64,000 nucleotides of DNA. Source: JACVRW01 sp963846505. Lineage in GTDB: Bacteria > Actinomycetota > Thermoleophilia > Solirubrobacterales > Thermoleophilaceae. The notes beneath the pieces are model-generated. The model saw nothing but the letters and a program-made list of their open reading frames with translations, did not search any database and was not told the DNA's origin. The stretch is from positions 1,054,001-1,118,000 of the forward strand of contig CAWJWD010000001.1 of assembly GCA_963846505.1 (NCBI GenBank), given 5' to 3'. The position numbers were made by a program, and so were the translations under genes. Positions 1 to 7,511 of the stretch are shown here, piece by piece; the first letter of the stretch is position 1, and the number at the start of each line of letters is the position of its first letter.

Positions 1-30
1 CGCCCGTCGAGCCAATCGAGGTCAAGAACG

Positions 31-52
31 AGAAAACCCCGCCGGAGCGGGG
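31..52 (-). terminator. Rho-independent terminator after tRNA-Lys
   Basis: Read on the minus strand, a six-base-pair stem GCGGGG/CCCCGC closes a four-base loop and is followed directly by TTTTCT. It lies 20 bases beyond the 3' end of the tRNA-Lys gene, where an intrinsic terminator is expected. The GC stem plus U-run is seen directly; the terminator role is inferred. Confidence 0.8.
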
Positions 53-71
53 CTTTCGTGCTGCGCGGTGA

Positions 72-144
72 TGGGCCGTGAAGGACTCGAACCTTCAACC
101 TTGAGATTAAGAGTCTCCTGCTCTACCAGTTGAGCTAACGGCCC
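72..144 (-). tRNA. tRNA-Lys (anticodon CUU)
   Basis: The minus strand folds into a full cloverleaf of 73 nt. The acceptor stem is GGGCCGT/ACGGCCC, the D stem GCTC/GAGC, the anticodon loop CTCTTAA with anticodon CTT, and the T arm GAAGGTTCGAGTCCTTC. The discriminator base is A and the CCA end is not encoded. The 27-43 pair at the top of the anticodon stem is a G-A mismatch; the other four pairs are sound. It reads lysine AAG codons, the dominant Lys codon in a genome this rich in GC. Confidence 0.95.
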
Positions 145-157
145 GCAGCGAGCTGCG

Positions 158-186
158 ATTCTAGACGGCTCGACGCGGAGCGTCAG
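158..186 (-). promoter_or_regulatory. Probable sigma70-type promoter of tRNA-Lys
   Basis: On the minus strand a TAGAAT -10 hexamer (plus 158-163) sits 13 bases before the tRNA 5' end. A CTGACG -35 hexamer (plus 181-186) lies 17 bases further up. The -35 box overlaps the TGA stop codon of the STAS gene, so the tRNA is probably transcribed from its own promoter rather than by read-through alone. The motifs are seen; their use is inferred. Confidence 0.5.
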
Positions 187-542
187 TCCGCCGCGCCGGC
201 GGCCACCGCCGCGAGCGCGTCGTCCCGGGAGCTGTGGATCGGAAAGACGCGGTCGAGGCCCGTGATCTCGAAGATCTTGGTGATGTTGTCGTCCGTGCAG
301 ACGAGCGCCAACGAGCCGCCGGCCGGGCGCAGGCGCTTGACGCCGCCCACCAGCACGCCGAGCGTGGTGGAGTCGATGAACGTCGCCTTCGAGAGGTCGA
401 CGACGATCTGCTTCTTGCCGGACTCGATCAGCTCGACCATCCGCTCCTTGAACTCCGGCGCGGTGTAGAGGTCCACCTCCCCGCCGAGTTCGATCACGTG
501 CGTGACGTCGTCGATCGCCTCGTCTTCGATGTGGAAGTTCAC
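183..542 (-). CDS. STAS-domain anti-sigma factor antagonist
   Basis: A 119-residue single-domain STAS protein of the SpoIIAA/RsbV type. In partner switching, the unphosphorylated form binds an anti-sigma kinase and frees a sigma factor; phosphorylation of a conserved serine turns it off. The motif FIDSTTLG (about residues 55-62) carries the expected Asp-Ser phosphosite. The length is normal for the family. The start is GTG with a strong GAGGAG ribosome site five bases upstream. No anti-sigma kinase or sigma factor gene is adjacent, but a SpoIIE-type phosphatase that could dephosphorylate such a protein lies at 57-59 kb; that link is inference only. Confidence 0.88.
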   Translation of the reverse strand: MNFHIEDEAIDDVTHVIELGGEVDLYTAPEFKERMVELIESGKKQIVVDLSKATFIDSTTLGVLVGGVKRLRPAGGSLALVCTDDNITKIFEITGLDRVFPIHSSRDDALAAVAAGAAD

Positions 543-597
543 TTCTCTCCTCAGTGTGTCGGGTGTTTCGCTGGCGCGCGAGCCCCCGACAATCTAC

Positions 598-1272
598 TCA
601 GCTACCGCCGGCGGCGGCCTGCGCAGCCGTCACCTTCGACTGCTTCTTGATCTCCTTGATCTGTTTCACGAGCGCCTTGCGCTGACCTTTCGGAGCGAGG
701 TCGAGGGCCTTGATCGTCGCCAGGTCGACCGTTCTCTTGTCGCCGGCGATCGTGGCCGCGGAGACCAGCTGCAGGTAGGCGTTCAGGTCGTCGGTGCGCT
801 CGGCGATGATCCGGTATGCCTCTTGGGCGTCCGATGGGCGGTTGAGCGCGTCCACGCCGTAGAGCTGACCGGCGAGGCCCGCCAGGGACACGTTGACCTT
901 GTCGTCGGCGAGCTTGCGGTAGCGCTGCCAGTAGGCGGCGGCGCGCTGCAAGTCGGCCTGGGCCTCGGGCGGGAACTGCGCCGCGCCCTCCGGGATCTTG
1001 GTAGACGCCAGCTGGTAGTAGTCGCGCACGAGGCCCCGCAACGCCGCCTCATTGCGCGGCTGGGTCTGCAACGTCTGCTCGCGCTTGTCGATCGACTCCT
1101 CGATCTGGTCGTTGCCGCTGTCGCTGCTGCCGCCGGTGAACGCGTCCAGCAAGCCGCCCGACACGCTGCCGCCGACCCCGAAGAAGACCAGGCCGCCGCC
1201 CATCAGCACCGCCAGCGAGGCGTAGACCACCTTGACGACGTTCTTGCGTCGGCCTCCGAGATCGAACAGCAT
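598..1272 (-). CDS. Membrane-anchored TPR-like protein, function unknown
   Basis: A 224-residue protein with one N-terminal transmembrane segment at about residues 16-37, rich in Gly and Val. A soluble helical region follows that resembles tetratricopeptide repeats, with the pattern of alternating helices and Tyr/Ala packing positions such as DYYQLAS and AAYWQRYRKLADD. It ends in a basic Lys-rich helix. The topology suggests a short cytoplasmic tail and an extracytoplasmic or peripheral scaffold domain. It is transcribed with tatC and tatA upstream on the same strand, 23 bases after tatC. I do not recognise a specific family; TPR assignment is by appearance. Confidence 0.7.
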   Translation of the reverse strand: MLFDLGGRRKNVVKVVYASLAVLMGGGLVFFGVGGSVSGGLLDAFTGGSSDSGNDQIEESIDKREQTLQTQPRNEAALRGLVRDYYQLASTKIPEGAAQFPPEAQADLQRAAAYWQRYRKLADDKVNVSLAGLAGQLYGVDALNRPSDAQEAYRIIAERTDDLNAYLQLVSAATIAGDKRTVDLATIKALDLAPKGQRKALVKQIKEIKKQSKVTAAQAAAGGS

Positions 1273-1295
1273 GGTGGCGAAGGCTAGTAGGTCGG

Positions 1296-2075
1296 CTAGC
1301 CCTCGGCCGAGGCAACCTGATCGGGCACGTCCGAGCGCTTCGGCGTGAAGATCGTGGCGAGCCAGATGCTGAGCTCGTAGAGGGCCACCAGCGGTGCCAT
1401 CTCGAGCAGCAGCGTGACCGGGTCGAGCGTCGGCAGCAGCGACGCGAGGATGGCGATCGCGACGATCGCGTAGCCGCGCGACTGGCGCAGCTTCTGAGGC
1501 GTGACGACGCCGATGCGACAGGCCGCCAGGATCCCGATCGGGATCTGAAAGCCGATCCCCATCGCCAGCAGCAGCATCGTCACGAACGAGTAGTAGTCCC
1601 GCGCCCGCACCTCGATGTTGAACTGGTCCGAGTTGAAGTTCAGCAGGAACTGCATCGCCGGCGTGAGCACGATGAAGTAGCAGAACACCACGCCCGCGAT
1701 GAACAGCACCGGGACCAGCAGCAGCAGCGGCAGCGCCACGCGCCGCTCGCTGGCGCTGAAGGCGGGCAGGACGAAGGCGTAGAGCTGGTAGAGGATCACC
1801 GGCAGCGCCAGCAGGATCGCCGCGTAGGCCGAGTTCGTCAGCGTGACGTAGAAGGGCTCGGCCGGCCCCAGGGTGATCGGATGCAGCCCGTCCGGCAGCG
1901 GCGCGTTGAGGATCTTCAGGACGAGGTGGTTCTGCCAGCCGCAGATCGCCCAGGCGACCACGAAGGCCACGATCGAGACGATGAGCCGCGAGCGCAGCTC
2001 ATCGAGATGCTCGACGATCGACAGGCGATCGTCGTGGGAGATCGGTCGGACGCGCCGCCCACTGCCTTTCGGCAT
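1296..2075 (-). CDS. tatC: Sec-independent translocase subunit TatC
   Basis: TatC is the multi-spanning receptor that binds twin-arginine signal peptides and, with TatA, exports folded proteins. The 259-residue sequence has the diagnostic N-terminal motif EHLDELRSRL, six hydrophobic spans, and the conserved FYVTLTNSAYAAILLALP region after the first periplasmic loop. Length is typical. An N-terminal basic stretch precedes the motif. It follows tatA by nine bases, giving a tatA-tatC operon without a separate tatB, as in many Gram-positive bacteria. A likely substrate, the Rieske protein with a TRRRLM motif, is encoded at 7 kb. Confidence 0.95.
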   Translation of the reverse strand: MPKGSGRRVRPISHDDRLSIVEHLDELRSRLIVSIVAFVVAWAICGWQNHLVLKILNAPLPDGLHPITLGPAEPFYVTLTNSAYAAILLALPVILYQLYAFVLPAFSASERRVALPLLLLVPVLFIAGVVFCYFIVLTPAMQFLLNFNSDQFNIEVRARDYYSFVTMLLLAMGIGFQIPIGILAACRIGVVTPQKLRQSRGYAIVAIAILASLLPTLDPVTLLLEMAPLVALYELSIWLATIFTPKRSDVPDQVASAEG

Positions 2076-2084
2076 ACGCCGCCT

Positions 2085-2318
2085 CTACGGCTTGGGCTCG
2101 CTCGCAGTCGTGGTGGTGGGCGCGGGCTCGGGACGGTCGGCCGGGGTCACGTGCTGCACCTCCGGGAGCTCCTTGTCGTCCTTGCCCGTGACCGAGTCCT
2201 TGAACTCGCGCATGCCCTTGCCCAGCGAACGGCCGAGGTCGGGCAGGCGCTTGGGTCCAAAGACCACCAGCACGATCACGAGGATGATGATGATCTCGAG
2301 GGGGCCTGGGGTCCACAT
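2085..2318 (-). CDS. tatA: Sec-independent translocase subunit TatA
   Basis: A 77-residue TatA/E protein. It has a short periplasmic N-terminus with the hydrophobic segment LEIIIILVIVLVVFGP, then the hinge FGPKRLP and an amphipathic helix (DLGRSLGKGMREFKDS). A charged, disordered tail rich in Pro, Glu and Thr follows. FGPKRLPDLGRSLG is the family signature. TatA oligomerises to form the export pore recruited by TatC. The gene starts with ATG and directly precedes tatC. Confidence 0.95.
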   Translation of the reverse strand: MWTPGPLEIIIILVIVLVVFGPKRLPDLGRSLGKGMREFKDSVTGKDDKELPEVQHVTPADRPEPAPTTTTASEPKP

Positions 2319-2377
2319 GGTTGACCCATCGTAGCGAGGGCCGCGCGCCTAAAGGACTGGCTGCTGCGCTGCGACGA

Positions 2378-2944
2378 CTATTTGTCGAAGTTGAGGTAGA
2401 AGCGACTCGGCGTCGGCTCGTCCTGGCCCTGGTACTTGCTGCGGTTCTCACGCGATCCGTACGGTCGCTCGACCGGGCCGTCCATGCGCATGAACGAGAT
2501 CTGCCCGATCGGCATGCCCTCGTAGATCGTGATCGGGAGATTGGCCACGTTGGAGAGCTCGAGCGTGAGGTTGCCCGAGAAGCCGCTGTCGACGAAGCCG
2601 GCGGTGGAGTGGATCAGCAGGCCCAGGCGGCCGAGGCTGGACTTGCCCTCGAGCCGCGCGACCAGGTCGTTCGGGAGCGTCACGCGCTCCAGCGTCTGGC
2701 CGAGCACGAACTCGCCGGGATGCAGGATGAAGGGCTCGTCCGGCTCGGGCTGGACGAGCTCGGTCAGGCCCTCCATCGGCTGGCGCACGTCGATGTACGG
2801 GTAGCGGCCGTTGTGGAAGACGCGGAACTTCCCGTCGACGCGCACGTCGACGCTCGAGGGCTGGATCAGGCCCTCGTCGTACGGCTCGATCTGGATCCGT
2901 CCGGACTCGATCTCCGAGCGGATCGTGCGGTCGCTGAGCACCAC
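2378..2944 (-). CDS. dcd: dCTP deaminase, possibly bifunctional with dUTPase
   Basis: Dcd converts dCTP to dUTP, the source of dUMP for thymidylate synthesis. The 188-residue length matches the family. Conserved blocks are LEGKSSLGRLGLL, HSTAGFVDSGFSG (trimer active site with the proton-relay Glu in the following NLTLELSN), and the C-terminal SKYQGQDEPTPSR that closes over the nucleotide. The AGF(V/I)D block and C-terminus resemble the Mycobacterium tuberculosis enzyme, which also hydrolyses dUTP to dUMP; whether this one is bifunctional cannot be decided here. Two GTG codons are possible starts; the first gives MVLSDRTI. Confidence 0.93.
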   Translation of the reverse strand: MVLSDRTIRSEIESGRIQIEPYDEGLIQPSSVDVRVDGKFRVFHNGRYPYIDVRQPMEGLTELVQPEPDEPFILHPGEFVLGQTLERVTLPNDLVARLEGKSSLGRLGLLIHSTAGFVDSGFSGNLTLELSNVANLPITIYEGMPIGQISFMRMDGPVERPYGSRENRSKYQGQDEPTPSRFYLNFDK

Positions 2945-3007
2945 GAGGCGCCGGAGTCTAACTCGGGTTCAAGTTCCCTCGCGGAGTGCCGATACCGGGA
3001 CTGAGCG

Positions 3008-3469
3008 ATGGAGCACGAGATGGACCATCCCGAGCACGACAGCCACCAAGTCAAGCGCGTGCTGCTGCCGAGCGGCAAGACGATCGAGGTCGTCTACTTC
3101 AAGGAGCACGAGCAGCCCGAGCCCGAGGCTCCGGCCGCTGCCCTCGCCCCGGAGGTCCATCCCCCCGCCGAGCCGCACCAGGACCTGCACGGCTGCCTGG
3201 ACTGCGACTCGCAGCTCGTCTACCCGGTGCAGTGGGAGGAGTCGGGCCCCGAGAACTGGAGCGTGCTGCTCCACTGCCCGAACTGCGACCTCTACCGCGA
3301 GGGCGTGTTCACCCAGAACACGGTCGAGTGCTTCGACGAGGAGCTCGACCGCGGCGCCGATGCGCTGGCGCGCGACTACAAGCGCCTGATGCGCGCCAAC
3401 ATGGCCGAGGAGATCGACCGCTTCGTCGGCGCGCTCGGCTCGGACGCGATCCTGCCCGAAGACTTCTAG
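3008..3469 (+). CDS. Conserved-looking zinc-ribbon protein, function unknown
   Basis: A 153-residue acidic protein that I do not recognise. Two cysteine pairs, CLDC (63-66) and CPNC (90-93), could hold one zinc ion as a ribbon. Before them is a Pro/Glu/Ala-rich linker, and the first 30 residues form a possible beta hairpin (KRVLLPSGKTIEVVYF). After the ribbon comes a helical segment containing ALARDYKRLMRANMAEEIDRF. It stands alone on the plus strand between dcd and the polyprenyl synthase, convergent with the latter. No catalytic motif is visible; a protein- or nucleic-acid-binding role would fit but is not shown. Confidence 0.75.
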   Translation: MEHEMDHPEHDSHQVKRVLLPSGKTIEVVYFKEHEQPEPEAPAAALAPEVHPPAEPHQDLHGCLDCDSQLVYPVQWEESGPENWSVLLHCPNCDLYREGVFTQNTVECFDEELDRGADALARDYKRLMRANMAEEIDRFVGALGSDAILPEDF

Positions 3470-3489
3470 GCGCCCGCGGTTCGGGCCGG

Positions 3490-4539
3490 CTAGGCGTAGC
3501 GGTCGACGACGCCGTCGGCCACGAGCTCGAGGGCGCGCAGACGCCGCTCGGGCAGCTCGAGCCGCTGCACCACGACCTTCGCGCTCGCGACCTCCGCGAG
3601 CGCCTCCGCTCGCACGTCGGCGAGCGCCCCGGTCGCCTCGATGCGATCGCACACCGCCGCCGCTGCCGCCGCGTCGGTCACCTCGCCGCGTATGTCCAGC
3701 GCGCGCAAGTGCGCGTCGCGCTCGCGGGCGACGATCAGCGGCAGCGTGACGGTGCCGTCGAGCAGGTCGGCACCGCGAGGCTTGCCCGTGCGCTCGACCG
3801 GACCGGAGACGTCGAGCACGTCGTCCAGCAGCTGGAAGGCGAGCCCGACACGGCTGCCGAAGTCTCCGAGGGCGTCGGCGTGCGCCGGGTCGCCGCCCAG
3901 CAGCGCGCCCAGCCGGCAGGAAGCCTCGAAGAGGCTGCCGGTCTTGTGGCGACAGCGTTCGCGGTAGCGCTCGCCGTCGACCGTCGCCGACCAGGCGTCG
4001 GCGCGCTGCATCAGCTCGCCGTGCGCGAGCGCGGAGGCGGCGTCGGAGAGCGCCCGCACCGCCGCCTGGTCACCCGTGGCGGCCAGCTCGCCGAAGGCGC
4101 GGGAGAAGAGGAAGTCGCCGGTCGCGGTGGCCAGGGCGCGTCCGGCGGCCGCGAACACGGTCGGGCGGCCGCGGCGCAGGTCGGCGCGGTCGAGCACGTC
4201 GTCGTGGACGAGCGAGGCCATGTGCAGCAGCTCCACGGCGGCGGCGGCGCGCAGCAGGCTCGGCGGGGAGCCGTCGGCGAGCGGGGAGGGGGCGTCGCCT
4301 GCGCCCGCCGGGGCAGCGAGCGCATCCGCCCGCCCTTCGCCGCTGGCGCAGAGGAACACCAGCATCGGCCGCAGGCGCTTGCCGCCGGCCGTCAGCGTGT
4401 CGCCGGCGTGACGGGCCAGCTCGTCGCCGTGGCTGGCCGCGACGGTGGCCAGGTGCGCTTCGGTGCGCTCGAGCAGCTCGGCGAGCTGAGGGCCGCCCGC
4501 GGCCAGCACCGGCGCCAGCTGCGCCTGCGGGCTGTTCAC
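3490..4539 (-). CDS. Polyprenyl diphosphate synthase (menaquinone side chain)
   Basis: A trans-isoprenyl diphosphate synthase that condenses isopentenyl diphosphate onto an allylic primer. The 349-residue protein has the first Asp-rich motif as LVHDDVLDRADLRRG, a GDFLFSRAF block, and the second Asp-rich motif FQLLDDVLD, plus GGKRLRP near the N-terminus. An extra 15-20-residue Ala/Gly/Pro loop sits between LVFLCASG and AAAAVELLHM. Chain length cannot be read from sequence. It overlaps menG by four bases (GTGA), and together with the qcr genes this implies it makes the menaquinone tail. Related annotated enzymes are often called heptaprenyl or octaprenyl synthases. Confidence 0.9.
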   Translation of the reverse strand: MNSPQAQLAPVLAAGGPQLAELLERTEAHLATVAASHGDELARHAGDTLTAGGKRLRPMLVFLCASGEGRADALAAPAGAGDAPSPLADGSPPSLLRAAAAVELLHMASLVHDDVLDRADLRRGRPTVFAAAGRALATATGDFLFSRAFGELAATGDQAAVRALSDAASALAHGELMQRADAWSATVDGERYRERCRHKTGSLFEASCRLGALLGGDPAHADALGDFGSRVGLAFQLLDDVLDVSGPVERTGKPRGADLLDGTVTLPLIVARERDAHLRALDIRGEVTDAAAAAAVCDRIEATGALADVRAEALAEVASAKVVVQRLELPERRLRALELVADGVVDRYA

Positions 4540-5237
4540 CCGCGCGCGCCGGCGTGCAGGGCGATGATGCCGCCCGCGGTGAGGATCCAGCGCACGTCGA
4601 CGAGGCCGGCAGCAGCCATGCGCGCTGCGAGCTCCTGGGGGCCGGGAAAGCGCCGCACCGAGCTCGGCAGGTAGGTGTAGGCGTCCGCGTCGCCGGCCAG
4701 CCGGCCGAGCGTGGGCACCACGCGGTCGAACCAGAGGCGGAAGAACCAGGACAGCGGCGGGCGCTGCGGGGAGGTGATCTCGAGCACGACCACGCGCCCG
4801 CCGGGACGCGTCACGCGCACCAGCTCGGACAGGCCCTTGTCGAGGTCCTCGAAGTTGCGTGCGCCGAAGCCGACCGTGACGGCGTCGAACTCGGCGTCCG
4901 CGTACGGCAGCGCGAGCGCGTTCCCGGTCTCGAAGCGAATTCCCGGCGCCTTCTTGCGCGCCAGCTCGAGCATGCCCTCCGAGAAGTCCGAGCCGACGAC
5001 CTCCGCGCCACGTGCCGCGAGCGCGATCGCCAGGTCGCCCGTGCCCGTCGCCACGTCGAGCACGCGGCTGCCCGGACCGATCCGTGCCAGGTCGACGGCA
5101 CGCTCGCGCCAGCGATGGTGCATCCCGGCCGTCATGACCGAGTTCAGGAGGTCGTAGACGCGCGCGATGCGGTCGAACATGTCCTGCACCTGCGTCTCGG
5201 GCAGGGTGCCGGAAGCGGGGGCGCCAGTGGCGCTCAT
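4536..5237 (-). CDS. menG: Demethylmenaquinone methyltransferase MenG/UbiE
   Basis: SAM-dependent methylation of demethylmenaquinone is the last step of menaquinone synthesis. The 233-residue protein shows the UbiE signature: VQDMFDRIARVYDLLNS at the N-terminus, the SAM-binding loop VLDVATGTGDLAIAL, then GSDFSEGMLELA and the late motif VTRPGGRVVVLE. YTYLPSSVRRFP near the C-terminus is also typical. It sits between qcrC (three bases upstream) and the polyprenyl synthase (four-base overlap), in one operon with the quinol oxidase that uses its product. Confidence 0.94.
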   Translation of the reverse strand: MSATGAPASGTLPETQVQDMFDRIARVYDLLNSVMTAGMHHRWRERAVDLARIGPGSRVLDVATGTGDLAIALAARGAEVVGSDFSEGMLELARKKAPGIRFETGNALALPYADAEFDAVTVGFGARNFEDLDKGLSELVRVTRPGGRVVVLEITSPQRPPLSWFFRLWFDRVVPTLGRLAGDADAYTYLPSSVRRFPGPQELAARMAAAGLVDVRWILTAGGIIALHAGARG

Positions 5238-5240
5238 GGA

Positions 5241-5957
5241 TCAGTCCTCCGAGCGCAGCGAGGCGACGAAGTTGACCAGCTCGTCGAACTCCTGGGGCTT
5301 CTGCTCGCGCAGGGTCGCGTACGACGGCATCGGCGAGGTGGGGTTCACGAGCGTGCGCGCGATCGCGTCACGACCGAGCTTGTCGCCGATGTGCGTGAGG
5401 TTCGGGCCGAGCGTGTTGCCGTTCTCGCCGACCTTGTGGCAGCCCAGGCAGCCCGACGAGGCCATCACCTCCGCGCCCTCCTTGTACTGCGGCGCCACGT
5501 CGATGTCGATCTCCGTCGGAGCGCCGGCGAGCGCGCCGAGCACCGTCAGGTAGGCCATCGCGGCGATCACCGCGATGCCGGAGATCGTGGCGATCGGGCG
5601 ACGCAGCGGGTTGCGCTCCGCGTTGCGGTCGATGAACGGCAGCGCCAGCAGCAGCACGAGGCAGAGCGTCGGGATGCCGATCGTCGCGACGAACACGAGC
5701 GCCGGCGGCTTGACCACGCGCAGCAGCTCGAAGAGGAAGAAGAAGTACCACTCGGGCCGCGGCGTGTAGGTGGTGGTGGTCGGGTCCGCCTTGGGGCCGA
5801 GCTCGGCGCCCAGGAAGATCGACATCAGGATGATGACGATCAGGACCACCGTGGCCATCAGCCCGTCCTTGGCGATGGCATACGGGAAGAACGGCTTGCC
5901 CTGGTTCTTCAGGATCGAGTACTCGCGGAGGTACTGCTCCTTTTCGCGTGCGTCCAC
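5241..5957 (-). CDS. qcrC: Cytochrome b C-terminal half fused to cytochrome c (QcrC-like)
   Basis: A 238-residue fusion. The first 150 residues correspond to subunit IV, the C-terminal half of cytochrome b, with three hydrophobic spans and the quinol-site motif PEWYFFFLFELLR. The last 80 residues form a monoheme cytochrome c with CLGCHK as the heme attachment site and MPSY as the likely distal methionine. Menaquinol oxidised at the PEWY site would pass electrons via the Rieske centre to this heme. The same fusion occurs in Bacillus QcrC and differs from the diheme QcrC of mycobacteria. The start is GTG, three bases after the qcrB stop. Confidence 0.9.
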   Translation of the reverse strand: MDAREKEQYLREYSILKNQGKPFFPYAIAKDGLMATVVLIVIILMSIFLGAELGPKADPTTTTYTPRPEWYFFFLFELLRVVKPPALVFVATIGIPTLCLVLLLALPFIDRNAERNPLRRPIATISGIAVIAAMAYLTVLGALAGAPTEIDIDVAPQYKEGAEVMASSGCLGCHKVGENGNTLGPNLTHIGDKLGRDAIARTLVNPTSPMPSYATLREQKPQEFDELVNFVASLRSED

Positions 5958-5960
5958 GGC

Positions 5961-6776
5961 TCAGATCTCCTCGCGGAGGAGTTCCTTCTTCTCGGCCTTC
6001 AGCCACGGCGGCGCGGTGGTGCCGAGCTTGGCGACGAGGTAGAGGTGGGCGCCGATCAGCGCGGCGATCAAGCCGGGCACGGCGAGCATGTGCAACGCAT
6101 AGAAGCGACTGATCGTCGTCGGGCCGAACTCCGCCCCGGCGCGCAGGAAGTCCGCCAGGTAGGGGCCGACGATCGGACCCGACGCGTTGATGTTGACCGC
6201 CACGACCGTCGCCCAGAAGGAGCGCTGGTCGAACGGCAGCAGGTAGCCGGTCAGGCCCATCATCAGCGTCAGCACGATCAGCACGACGCCGATGATCCAG
6301 TTCAGCTCGCGCGGGTACTTGTACGCGCCGAAGAAGAACGTCCTGCCCATGTGCAGGAAGATCAGGATGATCATCATCGACGAGCCCCACTTGTGCATGC
6401 CGCGCACGAACTCGCCGAGGAAGACCTCGTTGGTGATGTGGGCCGCGGACTCGTAGGCGCGCGTGGTGTCCGGCTCGTAGAACATCGCCAGGAAGACGCC
6501 GGTCACCGCCTGCGACAGGAAGACGAACATCGTCGCCGAGCCGAGCGTGTAGAACCAGTTGGTGCCCTTGGGGACCTTGCGGTAGAGGAAGCCGCGCAGG
6601 AACGGGCTCGCGCCGGTGCGCTCGTCGAGCCAGCCGACGGCGGTCGCCGTGCCCTCGACTGCGTGGTCGGCGGGCGTGGGCTTGGTGGCCGGGCCGCCGT
6701 TGCCGTTGCCGTTGTGCTTCTCGTCCGGCCGCTTGGGCGCGGGACGCAGGGCCTTGGGGGGCGAGGGCAGCTTCAC
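5961..6776 (-). CDS. qcrB: Cytochrome b N-terminal half (QcrB, b6-like)
   Basis: Carries the two b hemes of the menaquinol:cytochrome c oxidoreductase. Ligand histidines are visible in MHKWGSSMMIILIFLHM (13 residues between) and ALHMLAVPGLIAALIGAHLY (14 between); the 14-residue spacing is the cytochrome b6 type. GVTGYSLPW of b6 appears as GLTGYLLPF. The cysteine that binds heme ci in b6 (FYCLGG) is replaced by Thr (FYTLGS). I choose GTG at 6776, which overlaps the Rieske stop as GTGA and has GAGG eight bases upstream; an earlier GTG at 6809 has no ribosome site. The product is 271 residues with a low-complexity Asn/Gly stretch near the N-terminus. Confidence 0.9.
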   Translation of the reverse strand: MKLPSPPKALRPAPKRPDEKHNGNGNGGPATKPTPADHAVEGTATAVGWLDERTGASPFLRGFLYRKVPKGTNWFYTLGSATMFVFLSQAVTGVFLAMFYEPDTTRAYESAAHITNEVFLGEFVRGMHKWGSSMMIILIFLHMGRTFFFGAYKYPRELNWIIGVVLIVLTLMMGLTGYLLPFDQRSFWATVVAVNINASGPIVGPYLADFLRAGAEFGPTTISRFYALHMLAVPGLIAALIGAHLYLVAKLGTTAPPWLKAEKKELLREEI

Positions 6777-7438
6777 GTCGTCGGCCTCGACGGATAGAGG
6801 TACTGCCACAGCCCGTCGAGGTGGTTCGACGGGTCGCGCGGGGAGAAGCGGTGCAGCTCGCTGTCGAGCGAGAAGCGATCCCCGACCTGGACCTGACCGG
6901 CGCGCACGCGGGTGTAGAAGCGATCGAGCGGACGCACCGGCGGGCCGCCCTCGACCTGGCCCTGGAAGCCGTAGACGCCGCCGTGGCAGGGGCAGATGAA
7001 CTTCTGCGAGGCCTGCACGTAGCGCACGGGACAGCCGAGGTGCGCGCAGCGGGTCGAGATCGCGACGTACGGCTGCGGGTCCTCGCCCTCGATCACCTTG
7101 TCGCGCTTGGGGTTGAACGTGCGCACGTAGATCGTCGTCTTCCCCGGGTCGCCGATCTGGGGCACGATGTTGATCACCCGCGGGACGTAGCTGTCCGGGT
7201 TGAAGTCGTCCTCCGCGCCCACGTCCTGCCAGCGCGTCGGCGTGACGTCCTCGAACACCGGCCCGAGCGCGAAGCCGAGCCCGGGCAGCGCGAAGGCAGC
7301 GGTGGCGATGCCGCCGGCGGCGAGCGCGGTGCCCTCCATCAGGCGACGACGGGTGACGGTCTCCCCCGCGAAGGCACCGGCGATGCCGCGATCCTCGGTG
7401 TAGGGAGACTTCCTTTTCGACTTGGGCGAGTTGGCCAC
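6773..7438 (-). CDS. qcrA: Rieske iron-sulfur protein (QcrA), Tat substrate
   Basis: The 2Fe-2S subunit of the quinol oxidase, 221 residues. Cluster ligands are in CAHLGC and CPCHGG, spaced as in Rieske proteins. The N-terminus has a twin-arginine signal-anchor: TVTRRRLMEGTALAAGG followed by a hydrophobic stretch, so the folded cluster protein would be exported by the TatAC system encoded at 1.3-2.3 kb. It is the first gene of qcrA-qcrB-qcrC-menG-polyprenyl synthase, all overlapping or within four bases. The start is GTG after AAGAGAA. Confidence 0.95.
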   Translation of the reverse strand: MANSPKSKRKSPYTEDRGIAGAFAGETVTRRRLMEGTALAAGGIATAAFALPGLGFALGPVFEDVTPTRWQDVGAEDDFNPDSYVPRVINIVPQIGDPGKTTIYVRTFNPKRDKVIEGEDPQPYVAISTRCAHLGCPVRYVQASQKFICPCHGGVYGFQGQVEGGPPVRPLDRFYTRVRAGQVQVGDRFSLDSELHRFSPRDPSNHLDGLWQYLYPSRPTT

Positions 7439-7452
7439 GGGGGTTCTCTTGG

Positions 7453-7482
7453 GTTTTACAGCGGCGGGAAGACTAGTGCCAA
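7453..7482 (-). promoter_or_regulatory. Candidate promoter of the qcrABC-menG operon
   Basis: On the minus strand TTGGCA (plus 77-82 of this 7.4-kb block, i.e. 7477-7482) is followed after 18 bases by TAAAAC (7453-7458), 14 bases before the qcrA start codon. This is the only good sigma70-like pair in the gap between the 7512 gene and qcrA. Activity is inferred. Confidence 0.4.
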
Positions 7483-7511
7483 CTTGGTTACGGAGCGCAC
7501 GACCCCTTCGC

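Noticed and set aside
6777..6809. QcrB starting at GTG 6809
   Set aside because: No ribosome site precedes it, and it would overlap qcrA by 37 bases. GTG 6776 has GAGG at eight bases and the usual four-base overlap.
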